Positions 18,024-26,836 of a DNA stretch of 64,000 nt are shown piece after piece. Source of the stretch: JAXLYE01 sp046351595 (GTDB lineage Bacteria > Myxococcota_A > Polyangia > Palsa-1104 > JAEUJZ01); assembly GCA_046351595.1 (NCBI GenBank), contig JAXLYE010000011.1, forward strand, positions 124,001-188,000, in the 5' to 3' direction. The stretch's first letter is position 1; every line of letters starts with the position of its first letter. The translations under genes and the position numbers were made by a program. Below the pieces are notes generated by a model. That model was not told where the DNA came from. It worked only from the letters and a program-made list of their open reading frames with translations, and searched no databases.

Positions 18024-18743
18024 CTAAGCACCGGAGTGCTGCGCTGCCAGCGCGTCCGCCGCAGCCACTTCCCACGGCGAGGTTGGAGGCACCGCCGGCC
18101 AGAGCGTGTAGAGGCCCGCTCCGTCGTATCCCCACGCCGCACCGCACCGCTCGCAGGCGCGCAGGCACAGCGTCAAGAGCGACGGCTCGCTCGGCGGCGA
18201 AGAATCCTCCAGCCGGAGCCGGATCTCGACGAGCTGGGTCGCCTCGGGCTCGGCAATCGGCGGTCGCACCAGCGAGACGGCGAACCGGACCCGCTGGCTC
18301 ACGCACGCGCCGTACAGCGCGAGGCCGAGCAGGGTCATCGCCAGATCGCACTCCTCTGCGAGCAGCCGAGGCAGCCCGCCCTCCGTCGAGACGCCGAACT
18401 GGTGCCGCGGCAGGAGCGGCCCCAGCTCCCCGAGGAGCTCGTCCAGACGGCGGGCCACCTGCTCGCTGGGTGGGTTCGTTCGTGGCAGCATGCGGTCTGC
18501 CCGTGACGAATCTGCCGCTCGCTCACCGCCCGACGAAGCTGCGGTCCCTTCCCTATCCCGGCTCTGCCCCTTGGCCTGACGCAGCGAACGCTCGGCCGTG
18601 AGCAGCAGCCCGGTCAGCATGTCGAGCGTTCTGAGGCGGACCAGGCCCGCGAGCCGCCTGTGCAGCCGCCCGCACCCCAGCAGCACGCCGACCCAGCCGA
18701 CCAGCAACAGGGCCTGCCCCACAAGGTCAGCGCCGGCCCGCAT
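18024..18743 (-). CDS. Membrane protein, possible degenerate histidine-kinase-like ATPase
   Basis: 239 residues. One N-terminal membrane helix (about 8-25) is followed by a helical region and a C-terminal domain. That domain vaguely resembles dimerisation plus HATPase modules (a long helix with L-L-G-E-L-G-P-L-L, then beta strands), but no clear N-, G1- or G2-box is visible. It lies just upstream of the HTH-methyltransferase gene on the same strand, so a sensor-plus-regulator pair is possible. The function is not established. Confidence 0.5.
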   Translation of the reverse strand: MRAGADLVGQALLLVGWVGVLLGCGRLHRRLAGLVRLRTLDMLTGLLLTAERSLRQAKGQSRDREGTAASSGGERAADSSRADRMLPRTNPPSEQVARRLDELLGELGPLLPRHQFGVSTEGGLPRLLAEECDLAMTLLGLALYGACVSQRVRFAVSLVRPPIAEPEATQLVEIRLRLEDSSPPSEPSLLTLCLRACERCGAAWGYDGAGLYTLWPAVPPTSPWEVAAADALAAQHSGA

Positions 18744-19111
18744 GGCGCCCCTCCGTCACAAACCGCGCTGTCTGAGACCGTTGCGCCGCTGTCCAAGACA
18801 GACGGCAGACCAATCCAACCGGCCAACACAGCCACATCACGAGCCCTCCACATGCGCAGACAAGGCGAACCCGTGGTACGCTGCGCTCGTTCCACGGGGG
18901 TCAGCTCCTCGGGGAACACCGGCCCTCGTCGTGTTAGCAGCACGGCGAGGGCTCTTCCGTTTCAGGGGGCAGCTTGGTCTTGTTTCGCTCGAGTCCTCCT
19001 CGGCAACCACGTTGTGAAACTAGCGACTCATAGAGAGATCAATTTGCATGCCAACATGATAAAGGCAAGCCTACAGTTGACAGCGACGCCGCACTGTGTC
19101 GGAAACAAGGC
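18744..19111. other. Divergent intergenic region
   Basis: This 368-base gap lies between the membrane protein gene (minus) and the small RHH-like gene (plus). It contains an imperfect inverted repeat, CTGTCT ... AGACAG, near 18767-18806. AT content rises toward 19010-19080, where a promoter for the plus-strand gene is likely. No coding sequence can be supported. Confidence 0.35.
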
Positions 19112-19318
19112 ATGAAGCTCCAGCGAGTTCGTGTGGATCTCGATGCGGCGCTTCTTGAGGAAGCGAAGAGCCTGGTGGAGGAAGGGCGGCGAGCGGGCCG
19201 CAAGGACTGGCCCGAGAGCCTGTCGGACCTGGCGTCCGCTGCGCTGAGCCGAGAGATCGAAGTGCTGCGCAGCGAGGTCCTGCGCGCCGTCCGCAAGGGA
19301 AGATCGCGGCGGGATTGA
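19112..19318 (+). CDS. Small ribbon-helix-helix-like protein
   Basis: 68 residues, ATG with AAGG just upstream. It begins with a strand-like R-V-R-V-D-L-D followed by two amphipathic helices (A-L-L-E-E-A-K-S-L-V-E-E-G and S-L-S-D-L-A-S-A-A-L), the layout of ribbon-helix-helix DNA-binding proteins and antitoxins, then a basic tail. No obvious toxin gene adjoins it: the next gene runs the other way and ends 6 nt downstream. A small transcription regulator is the best guess. Confidence 0.5.
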   Translation: MKLQRVRVDLDAALLEEAKSLVEEGRRAGRKDWPESLSDLASAALSREIEVLRSEVLRAVRKGRSRRD

Positions 19319-19323
19319 TCAAC

Positions 19324-19830
19324 TCAGCTGCGCCGCCGCGGCATCAGCCCTCGGTCGCCGTCAATGAACCCGATGCCGGGCTCCTCCCGCTCGACCCAGA
19401 TCGTAAAGCGCGGGTCGTCCAGGAGCCGGCCCTGCTCGTCGACATAGATCACCGCGTACTTCCCTTTCTGCGGACCCCAGGGCGGTTCAAAAGGCGTCAG
19501 CGAGAACCACGGCAGCCGCCCTCGCTTGGCCATGGGGAACCAGCGGATATGCGGCGAGTGCGGCCCTGCCGTACCGATGCGGTAGCCGGCGGCGCGCGGC
19601 GGCGCATTCTCGCGCAGGGTGCGCTCCAGGAACGCGGCGGCCTGCTCCTCCGGAGGCAGCAGGAGCAGCGCTGGCGACGAGGTGAAGCTCCCTTCCGGCA
19701 GCGTGAGCCAGCGCTGCCCATCCTCGACCCGCTGCAGCCAGCTCGCGCGCGAGCGACACGTCCCGCTGCAGTACGTAGCGCGTACGTCGGTCAGCACCGC
19801 ACGACACAGTTTGCATAGCCGCATTTCCAT
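19324..19830 (-). CDS. Zinc-ribbon-containing protein of unknown function
   Basis: 168 residues from the ATG at 19830, which has GAGAGG 5 nt upstream. The N-terminus has C-K-L-C ... Y-C-S-G-T-C, a zinc-binding treble-clef or ribbon pattern. The rest is rich in Trp and Pro (W-F-P-M-A, P-P-W-G-P) with a beta-rich C-terminus. No family is recognised. It converges with the small RHH-like gene. Confidence 0.5.
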   Translation of the reverse strand: MEMRLCKLCRAVLTDVRATYCSGTCRSRASWLQRVEDGQRWLTLPEGSFTSSPALLLLPPEEQAAAFLERTLRENAPPRAAGYRIGTAGPHSPHIRWFPMAKRGRLPWFSLTPFEPPWGPQKGKYAVIYVDEQGRLLDDPRFTIWVEREEPGIGFIDGDRGLMPRRRS

Positions 19831-20167
19831 GACGACCTCTCGGATTGAGCAGCGCAACGCTCAATTCTCTATTGGACGGGTTGGCTGGTCTGTTCGCGCA
19901 GGAACTGGCTGACGCCTAGCGCTCGCACAGGCGATCGCCAGATGGATTCAGTATGCCACGTTTGATAGCGGCTAGATCATGCATCTGACACACGGCGGTT
20001 AGCGCTCTTCAAAATTCAAAATACAGCTGCAAGATTGCATATTTATAGGTATCCGCGTCCCCAAACAGACGTTTGATAACGAACGGATCGGATGCATGAC
20101 ATGGATCGCTTGCCGCGTTTGATGCTATGATCGACAAGTTTCGCGACAACCAATGTAGGACATCCAC
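19831..20167. promoter_or_regulatory. AT-rich regulatory gap with three CGTTTGAT repeats
   Basis: The gap separates two divergent genes and is much richer in A and T than its surroundings, especially 20005-20055. The word CGTTTGATA/G occurs three times in the same orientation (19959, 20070 and 20116), which may be operator half-sites. No coding sequence is seen. Confidence 0.35.
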
Positions 20168-20488
20168 ATGCACTCTGTGATTGAGCATCTTCGTTCTCGT
20201 GCTCCCGCCAACGCTGCTTTTTTTCGCGTAGTGGGTCGCAGTCCGCGCGGCGAGTTCGTGCTGTTTCCGCGCGACGCCAACGCGTTTTTCGGCGTTGGCG
20301 AGGCGCCGCGCGGACTCTTTCCTGGCCTCTACCAGGTCTTCTACTTCGACGCCGCGGGCCGGCAGATCCAGCACGCCCGCGTCGAGCTGCAGCTCACCGA
20401 GGCGCTGGCCGCGGCACTCGGCCCGGTGGAGCCGGCTCCCATGCCGCGGATCGCTGCTGTCGCAGAGAGCGCAGGACACCGAGTTCTA

Positions 20489-21635
20489 AGTATACAGCCA
20501 AAATTAACGCAACACCGCCCGACGCAACCAGAAGCGCCGCGACAGCACGCCCGCCTTGCGTAGCACCTGCTCCGGCGAGAGCTGAGCGAGGTAGTAAACG
20601 ACCGCCTGCATCAGCGAGTCCAGCGTCTGATCCTGACGGTTGGCGCAGACGTGCTGCTTGGCCGCGCGCCACAGGTGATCGGCCGGGTTGAGGTGCGGGC
20701 TGCGCGTCGGCAGAAACAAAAGCTCGATGCCCAGCTGCGCGGCCAGCGCGCGGGAGGCGGCCGCCTTGTGGCACGAGTTCTCGTCGAGCAGCACGCACAG
20801 CGGCTGCTCTCCTGCGCGCTGACGGAGCAGCAGCAGCCACTGCGCAAAGTCCGCCGCGGTCGGCCGTCGCCGAGGCAGCAGCACGCGCTCCCCCGTGCGC
20901 AGGTCCAGGCCGCCGAACAGGACCTGCTTCTGGTTGCGGCCGTGCAGGTCCACGGCCGCCTGCTGTCCGCGCCTCGACCAGCTCTTGCGCAGGGGCGGAA
21001 ACAGCCGGATGTCCGTCTCATCCTGGGCCCACAGCCCCGTCGCTGGGTCCAGCTCCGCCAGGCGCGTCTGTAGGGCCCGTTTTTTTTCGATACTCGGGGT
21101 CGGGCTGCAGCCGGTGGCGCGGGCGCTTGTAGGCGAAGTCCAGGCCGTGCAGGTGACGCCGCAGCGTCGAGAGCGAGAGGCGCTGGCCGCTGCGCTGCAG
21201 CAGATGCTCCTGCACAAGAGGCAGGGTCCAGTGCGTGCTCAGATGCCCGGCCTGCGACGGAGGCGCTTGCAGGGCCTGCTCCACCAGCGCCTGCAGCTCC
21301 GCGGTCCAGCGGCAGGGACGCCCTCGGCCGCTGCGGTCGCCCACATCCCACGGATCGCGCGAGTCCAGGAAGCGCCGCAGCCAGCGATGCACCGTGACGC
21401 GGCTGACCTCCAGCTCCTTTGCGACGTGGGAAACGGGCTTGCGCGGTCTATCTGCACAAGGGCGTGCAGGCGACGGTAAAGGCGGGCTTCGGCCGCCGTC
21501 CGCCAGGCTTGCAGCAGACGCTCCCGCTGCCGTGTCGTCAGAGTCAGCTTTCCCGTCGCTGCCGTGCCCTTCTTTCGCATGCTTCAGGGCTACCACGGGC
21601 TGCGCGGAGTGTAACGTTATTTATGGTGGTGTACT
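20489..21635 (-). mobile_element. IS630-family insertion sequence
   Basis: About 1.15 kb. Its imperfect terminal inverted repeats can be aligned from AGTATACAGCC at the left with AGTACACCACC read inward from the right, and share AACG further in. It is flanked by TA on both sides (20487-20488 and 21636-21637), the target duplication typical of IS630/Tc1-mariner elements. It carries one transposase gene on the minus strand and disrupts the small gene at 20168. Confidence 0.8.
20504..21580 (-). pseudogene. IS630 transposase with two frame changes
   Basis: The product is spread over three frames. The ATG at 21580 begins the N-terminal helix-turn-helix part (R-R-L-H-A-L-V). The frame changes near 21445, where the next one reads V-S-H-V-A-K-E-L-E-V-S-R-V-T-V-H-R-W. 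A second change occurs at a run of eight A (minus strand, about 21085-21092), leading into the catalytic domain with Q-D-E-T-D, L-L-D-E-N-S-C-H-K and P-H-L-N-P-A-D-H-L-W. The A8 run could be a programmed slippery site, as in some IS630 members; the 21445 change looks like a mutation. The usual third acidic residue is Asp rather than Glu. Confidence 0.75.
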
Positions 21636-21684
21636 TAGACCCGGTCCTTCGCAGCTTGCATTACCGCTTCCATCAAGCGGTGCG

Positions 21685-22347
21685 ATGAGTGGTCCCGGGC
21701 CGCAGCAGACCGATCTGGCGGTCGAACAAGCTCGGCACAAGATGGCACTGGAGAATAATCACCAGAAGCAGGAATTTGCACAGAACGCAAAGCACCAGCG
21801 AGAGGTAGCTGAAGCCTTCCTGGTCAACCGCATGATGCGGCAGGAGATGGTGGAGCTTCAAGACAACATGCAGCGGAACAGCGACAAAGAGTTTGAGAAT
21901 CTTCCAAAGAAGCTCGAAGCGCTGCGGCAGCTCCGACAGGCCCAGAAGGAAACCCTCGAATTCATGCGCGAAGTCGAACGGTTAACCCCGCCCCCGCCTC
22001 CGCAACGGATTGATTGGCTCCCTTTGGCGAATGAGGCGCTGGGGACTATCGGCGTACTCGGAAAAGCGCTTGTAGAAGCCTGGGTCTCGCGCTCACAAGC
22101 AGCCAAGTCCGGTGCAGCTCCTGTCGAGCCAGCTCCTGCCAGGCCAAAGGATCCGGGCGAGGGGCGCACAGCGGGTGCCTCCCCCCCCCTCATCACCTGG
22201 CCAGCTCACCCCTTCTGTCATCGACTGGAGCGCGCTGCCCGAGCGTCCCGAGAGCGACTAAGCCAGCGCGCTCGTCGGGCTTGTAGGTCTCGCGGGGCGG
22301 GCATTAGGATACTCGCGACGCTCCGCAACACCAGCGCGGGCGGGTGA
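21685..22347 (+). CDS. Coiled-coil protein coupled to the interrupted gene
   Basis: 220 residues, starting ATG within the ATGA overlap with the restored end of the interrupted gene. The N-terminal two thirds are a highly charged, Gln-rich helix (residues about 10-110), probably a long coiled coil. Then come a Pro-rich linker with a short hydrophobic segment (L-G-T-I-G-V-L-G-K-A-L) and a basic tail. No family is recognised. Its expression may have dropped since the IS insertion removed the upstream coupling. Confidence 0.6.
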   Translation: MSGPGPQQTDLAVEQARHKMALENNHQKQEFAQNAKHQREVAEAFLVNRMMRQEMVELQDNMQRNSDKEFENLPKKLEALRQLRQAQKETLEFMREVERLTPPPPPQRIDWLPLANEALGTIGVLGKALVEAWVSRSQAAKSGAAPVEPAPARPKDPGEGRTAGASPPLITWPAHPFCHRLERAARASRERLSQRARRACRSRGAGIRILATLRNTSAGG

Positions 22348-22533
22348 TCCGTTCCGTACCGCCGTCTTGCGACAGGCTCTACCGGTAATGTCGAGCCCTC
22401 GCGATAGGGGCACCTTCATCGGCGGAGAGGCCCCGTGGATACGGGGTGTCCGAGAGGATAGGCGAGCCGTGCTGCGCCATTGAGACACGGCCAGAGTACA
22501 ATAGCATCCGCCAGGAAGTGATATGCCAAAGTG

Positions 22534-25053
22534 ATGGGGTCCCCTGTAGCAACCGAGCGATTGAAGGCAGCCTGTGGGCTGCTAAGCGCGGGCGGAGCCC
22601 GGGGTACCGGTTTCCTGGTGTCGCCGGAGCTGCTCCTCACCTGTCATCACGTCGTGCGCGATGCCATCACTTCCCGCATTGTGGTCCGGTTCCGGCACGG
22701 GCCGCAGGAAGCGATGCTCGAGCTGGTCGATGAAGCAAACGACTGCGCGCTGCTCCGACTCAAGACACCCGTGGCAGCCAGCGATGCGCTCCCGCTGCTG
22801 CTCGCAAGCGCGGCGGCCGTGCGGGGGGCGGCCTGGGACGGCTACGGTTTCCCGGCCGCGACCGGCCAGGCGGGGCTGCTGATAGAAGGCCACATCCAGG
22901 ATCCGTCTGGTCAGGATCTGGCGCTGCGCCGAGCCTTGGTGCTGCGCTCGGCCAACATTACCGCGGGGAGCCGGCTGCACGGCTTCTCGGGCAGCCCGGT
23001 CCTGGTCGACGGCGCGGTGATTGGCCAGATGCGCCAGATCGTCCCGGATGCAGCCGGAGGAGCGCAGTTTTCTATCGTGTTCGCCTGCCCTGCCTCCATC
23101 CTGGCCGAGCTGGCCCAGCAGCGCGTCACGCTGCCAGCGGCGAGGTCGACCTTGGGCGATCGCGGCTGGACTGATCCCCCAGGGCCGCCATCGGTCTTTC
23201 ACGTTCCACAGGCGCTGCACAGCCACTTTACCGGCCGGCAGGACACGCTGGATGCGCTGGAGCAAACGCTCGCGGCTACGCCGATCGTCGCGCTCTGGGG
23301 CCTGGGCGGGATGGGCAAGACGCAGACGGCGCTGGCGCTGGCGCAGCGGGTTGCCGCTCAGAGCCCGTCCACCGCCGTGCTGTGGGTCAGCGGTGACTCG
23401 GCCAGCCAGTTCCTGCATGGGCTATTCGAGCTCGGGAAGCCGCTCTCGCGGGCCGGGCGACTGCGCGTTCCTTACGACGAGCGCGACGCGACGACCGTGC
23501 AGAAGTCCGTGCTGGACTACCTGGAGCAGGCCGCCGACTACCTACTGATCTGCGACAATGTCGATGCTCCTCTCTCCCTGCGGCCGGTGTGGCCACAGCG
23601 GTTCGGAGGCAGGCTGCTGCTGACCAGCCGCAGCTACGATGTGCGCAGGCTGGGAGCCGTGGTCATCGAGCTCGGCAAGCTGCCAGAGGAAGACGCGCGG
23701 CGGTACCTCGGCGACTGCCACCCTCCTCGCGGTGCAGGCGAGCAGGAGGCGCTCGCGCAGCTTGCGCACGAGCTGGACGGCTTGCCGCTGGCTCTGGCCC
23801 AGGCAGCCGCGTTCCTGAGCGAGCACCAGAGCCGCTACGCCGACTACCTGCATCAGTATCGCAAGCAGCACCTCGATCTGCTGGAGCAGGGTCTTCCCCT
23901 CGGCTACCCGCGCTCGGTCGCGACCACCTGGGCAATGAGCCTCGCCGAGGTGGAGCGGTGCGATCCTGCGTCCATCGAGCTGCTGAAGCTCTGTGCTCTA
24001 CTTGATCCAAATGCGATCCCCGAAGAGCTGCTGGCCCGATCCCTGCCTCATGACGACCACGACGACGCGCTGGCCCTCGATCGCGCGCTCAAGCCGCTTT
24101 TAAACCATTCCCTGATCCAGAGAGATCGAGAGGGGCGCCTCGTGTCGATGCACCGGCTCGTCCGGCACGCGCTGCTGCACCACATGGAAGAGAACGAGCA
24201 GCGGCGCTTGGCAAGCACGCTGGCCACGTACCTGGATGCCCTCTTTCCTCACGTGCGGTACGAAAACTGGTCCCAATGCCGTCGCTTGCAGCCGCACATC
24301 CTGCAGCTGCTCGTGCACGATGAGCGCCTAGGCCTTTTCGAGAGAACAGCAGCGCGAGCGTTCGAGCAGGCCGGCTACTTCCTCGGGGAGCAGGGGCAGC
24401 ACGCCGCGGCCGAAGCACTGTTCCGCCGCGCCCTGCTCATCTGCGAAAAGACGCTGGGCGCAGAGCACCCGAGCTACGCGGCCAGCCTGAACAGCCTTGC
24501 GCGCTTCTTGCGCGGGCTGGGGAGGCTCGATGAGGCCGAGCAGCTGTGCCGGCAGGCCATGACGATCTGGGAGCGCGCGCTGGGCCCAGAGGATCCGAAG
24601 GTCGCATTCGCGCTGAACAACGTAGGGATGATCCTACATGCGCGGCGCAAACTCGACGAAGCGGAGCCGCTGCTGCGGCGTGCCCTGCAGCTCCGTGAGC
24701 GCTGTTACCCCGCTGATCACCTCAGCATCAGCTACAGCCTGCACAACCTTGGTCAGCTCCTCGTTGAGCGCGGTGAGCGAGCGGAAGCCGAGCGGCTGCT
24801 GCGCCGCGCGGTCGCCATTCGCGAGCAGCAGATGGCTCCCGGAAACCCAGAGGTAGCTCGTGCGCTCCAGAGCCTGGGCTCGCTCCTTCTGTCTATGGAC
24901 AGACATCAGGAGGCCGAGCCATTCCTGCACCGTGCTCTGCAGATTCAGGAGCGAGCCTTCCCCGCGGAGAATCCACAGCTCCAGGTGACACGCCGCGCCA
25001 TCGAGGAGCTGCAGGCCCGGAGAGGCCGAGCAGGCGGCTCCGAGGTTCGCTAG
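22534..25053 (+). CDS. Trypsin-like protease / NB-ARC STAND ATPase / TPR protein
   Basis: 839 residues from the ATG at 22534 (GTG at 22531 also possible). Counting from 22531, residues 10-195 are a trypsin-like domain with His40 (C-H-H-V-V), Asp71 (D-C-A-L-L) and Ser154 (G-F-S-G-S-P), so the catalytic triad appears complete. A STAND/NB-ARC ATPase follows, with P-loop G-L-G-G-M-G-K-T (257-264), a Walker B-like L-L-I-C-D-N-V-D and L-L-T-S-R. At least five TPR repeats occupy about 610-830. The layout (protease effector, nucleotide switch, repeat sensor) matches STAND antiphage and cell-death proteins, which oligomerise on sensing a trigger. It stands next to the CBASS genes and converges on them. 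Confidence 0.8.
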   Translation: MGSPVATERLKAACGLLSAGGARGTGFLVSPELLLTCHHVVRDAITSRIVVRFRHGPQEAMLELVDEANDCALLRLKTPVAASDALPLLLASAAAVRGAAWDGYGFPAATGQAGLLIEGHIQDPSGQDLALRRALVLRSANITAGSRLHGFSGSPVLVDGAVIGQMRQIVPDAAGGAQFSIVFACPASILAELAQQRVTLPAARSTLGDRGWTDPPGPPSVFHVPQALHSHFTGRQDTLDALEQTLAATPIVALWGLGGMGKTQTALALAQRVAAQSPSTAVLWVSGDSASQFLHGLFELGKPLSRAGRLRVPYDERDATTVQKSVLDYLEQAADYLLICDNVDAPLSLRPVWPQRFGGRLLLTSRSYDVRRLGAVVIELGKLPEEDARRYLGDCHPPRGAGEQEALAQLAHELDGLPLALAQAAAFLSEHQSRYADYLHQYRKQHLDLLEQGLPLGYPRSVATTWAMSLAEVERCDPASIELLKLCALLDPNAIPEELLARSLPHDDHDDALALDRALKPLLNHSLIQRDREGRLVSMHRLVRHALLHHMEENEQRRLASTLATYLDALFPHVRYENWSQCRRLQPHILQLLVHDERLGLFERTAARAFEQAGYFLGEQGQHAAAEALFRRALLICEKTLGAEHPSYAASLNSLARFLRGLGRLDEAEQLCRQAMTIWERALGPEDPKVAFALNNVGMILHARRKLDEAEPLLRRALQLRERCYPADHLSISYSLHNLGQLLVERGERAEAERLLRRAVAIREQQMAPGNPEVARALQSLGSLLLSMDRHQEAEPFLHRALQIQERAFPAENPQLQVTRRAIEELQARRGRAGGSEVR

Positions 25054-25163
25054 CCAGCCTCGGAAGGTCGACCGGTCCCGCGCCGGACTTCACGGCGTGA
25101 GTACCGCTGCGCCCGATGATTGAAGAGAGTTCTTTTAGGACCGCTCAAGCAATAGCTGTAGGG

Positions 25164-26804
25164 CTATCGCAGAGGGATTCTGGCTAGCACTGCAGGCTCA
25201 ATCGGGCGAACGCCAAGCAGCATCTCGGTCTGCAAGTCACCGCGAAGGTCGGAGATCCACATGCGGTGGTGAAGGCGCTGGGCAGGATCCCCACCCACCT
25301 CCTCTCGTCCGTGGAGGATGCGTCCGTTGTCGAAGATAACGATGTCGCCACGAAAGGCTGAATAGACAATGCCTTGTTTCTTCAGCCGCTCTCGCAGGTA
25401 CTCATGCGCTTCGTGGACCGTGTCGTGTAGGCCGATCACAGTGTCAAACCGCTCCCGGATCATGACGGTGTTCTGCTGGGTGCGCGTGGCCATAGGCCCT
25501 CGGAATGAGAGGCCCTTCTTTCCGAAATTTCCTGCTTCGGGATGGGCCAGCGCAATCAGCAGCGCATCCCGCTTGGCCGGATCCAGCTCGAGCAGGATGT
25601 GAGAGAGATCCCAGAACGTACTCTCTGCTCCCAGATCGGCAGTCCGGATATACTGGAAGATCAGAAGAGCCGGCTGGCGGACATACTGGGTTCCGTCTGC
25701 GTGCGGACCCAGTCTGCCCGCGGAGTCTCCGGATGTAGCATCGAGACCCCTCTGTGGGACGATCGGCTTCACGCTCCCTTGGAAGTCGTTCTGCTCGTCC
25801 ATGACCTCACCGAAATGGCGGGCGAGCGCCTGAATAATTACTTTTTCGGGGTTCTGTCCAGCGAGCCGGATCCGGCAGATCCCATACTGCTCAAGGCGCC
25901 GCCGGATCTCAAGGATCTCTGGCCCTCCGAGCTTGTCGATGGAGAAGAGGGACTCTCGATCGGACAGCGTGTCCCAAGGCCGAATTCGGACATTGTTGAG
26001 CAGGGTAGCCGTGACGCTTGGGTGCATGAGCGGGATCTCCGGAATGTGGCTTGGCGGTTGTGTGTGTTCATCGGTACGCCTGCGGGCTTGAAGCTCGTGG
26101 GCAAGGACAGCCACAGCCCGCAGCGCTACATCCTCGGGAGGCTGCGAAAAATCCTCCAGGGAGAGCCGGGGGAGCGCGAGCTTGAATGCCTCGACATCGC
26201 CCCTGAAGAAGTGCCCCGGGTCGACGATGGCATGCCTTCTCAAGGCCAGGGAGCCGTCTCCATCGTTGCAGCTGGCGCCGAGCAGGGCGTCCATCGGCAG
26301 CAGCGGGATATCCCCGCGTCCGGTAGCGAGGACGGACACGCCTTTCCCGCCTCCGAGGGCGCAGATGGCGCTAGCGTGCTGTCGCAGCTTCTGGCGGATC
26401 ACCTCCCCTGTGTACAGTTCGTCGGGCACGTAATCGATCCGCACTCGCTCTGAGTAGCGAAGCTCGGCAAAAAGCCTGGACCGTTCTTCGGAGATACGGA
26501 GGTGCTCGGAGTTGGGAGCGGTCACGATGATGCCGCAGAGCGCAGGTTCGTGCTGGGACGCGTCTGCGGCGGGCTGGCGCAGGAACGCCGCGAGCTCTTC
26601 CAGGATGACCCAGTCAAAGATCAGCGGGAGCTGCGACCGGTCGCTGCGCGGTTCCCGCCCAGCCAGGACAACGAGCGCGCCGCCGCTCGTGAGGACCTCG
26701 CGAGCCATTGCCCGCACGAACAGATGCGCTCGTTGGAGGCGCGCTTCGTCTCCGGCCGCTCGCGCGCTACCAGTAATGTGCAGCGTATGCTTCGCAAAGC
26801 GCAT
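25164..26804 (-). CDS. SLOG-like sensor fused to TauD-type 2OG/Fe(II) dioxygenase
   Basis: 546 residues. Residues about 5-215 form a SLOG/LOG-type Rossmann domain: I-T-G-S (10-13), G-G-A-L-V-V-L-A-G, I-I-V-T-A-P-N-S-E, L-G-G-G-K-G-V (150-156) and G-A-S-C-N-D-G-D-G-S. Residues about 270-530 are a TauD/clavaminate-synthase-like dioxygenase with an apparently complete site: His368-x-Asp370, distal His498 and Arg514 for 2-oxoglutarate. It is the last gene of the CD-NTase/HORMA/TRIP13 operon, 32 nt after the ATPase gene, in the position where CBASS effectors usually sit. Inference: the SLOG part binds the operon's nucleotide signal and switches on the oxygenase, whose substrate is unknown. A homologous SLOG domain is found in the protein at 32292. 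Confidence 0.8.
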   Translation of the reverse strand: MRFAKHTLHITGSARAAGDEARLQRAHLFVRAMAREVLTSGGALVVLAGREPRSDRSQLPLIFDWVILEELAAFLRQPAADASQHEPALCGIIVTAPNSEHLRISEERSRLFAELRYSERVRIDYVPDELYTGEVIRQKLRQHASAICALGGGKGVSVLATGRGDIPLLPMDALLGASCNDGDGSLALRRHAIVDPGHFFRGDVEAFKLALPRLSLEDFSQPPEDVALRAVAVLAHELQARRRTDEHTQPPSHIPEIPLMHPSVTATLLNNVRIRPWDTLSDRESLFSIDKLGGPEILEIRRRLEQYGICRIRLAGQNPEKVIIQALARHFGEVMDEQNDFQGSVKPIVPQRGLDATSGDSAGRLGPHADGTQYVRQPALLIFQYIRTADLGAESTFWDLSHILLELDPAKRDALLIALAHPEAGNFGKKGLSFRGPMATRTQQNTVMIRERFDTVIGLHDTVHEAHEYLRERLKKQGIVYSAFRGDIVIFDNGRILHGREEVGGDPAQRLHHRMWISDLRGDLQTEMLLGVRPIEPAVLARIPLR

Positions 26805-26836
26805 GAGAGGGATCCTGTTTCAGTCGAAGGGCCGGA

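Larger units (their letters stand above)
20168..21688 (+). pseudogene. Small gene interrupted by an IS630-like element
   Basis: The reading frame runs from 20168 to the TA at 20487-20488 and resumes exactly at the second TA (21636-21637), ending in D-P-V-L-R-S-L-H-Y-R-F-H-Q-A-V-R and TGA at 21686-21688. Removing the insert and one TA restores an uninterrupted protein of about 123 residues (E-S-A-G-H-R-V-L joined to D-P-V-L-R-S). Its restored stop overlaps the ATG of the next gene as ATGA, so the two were translationally coupled. The product is mainly beta with no known motif. The function of the intact pair is unknown. Confidence 0.8.

Noticed and set aside
25152..25167. Short hairpin ATAGC ... 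GCTAT at the end of the SLOG-dioxygenase gene
   Set aside because: Five base pairs only, overlapping the stop codon and without a T run; too weak to call a terminator.
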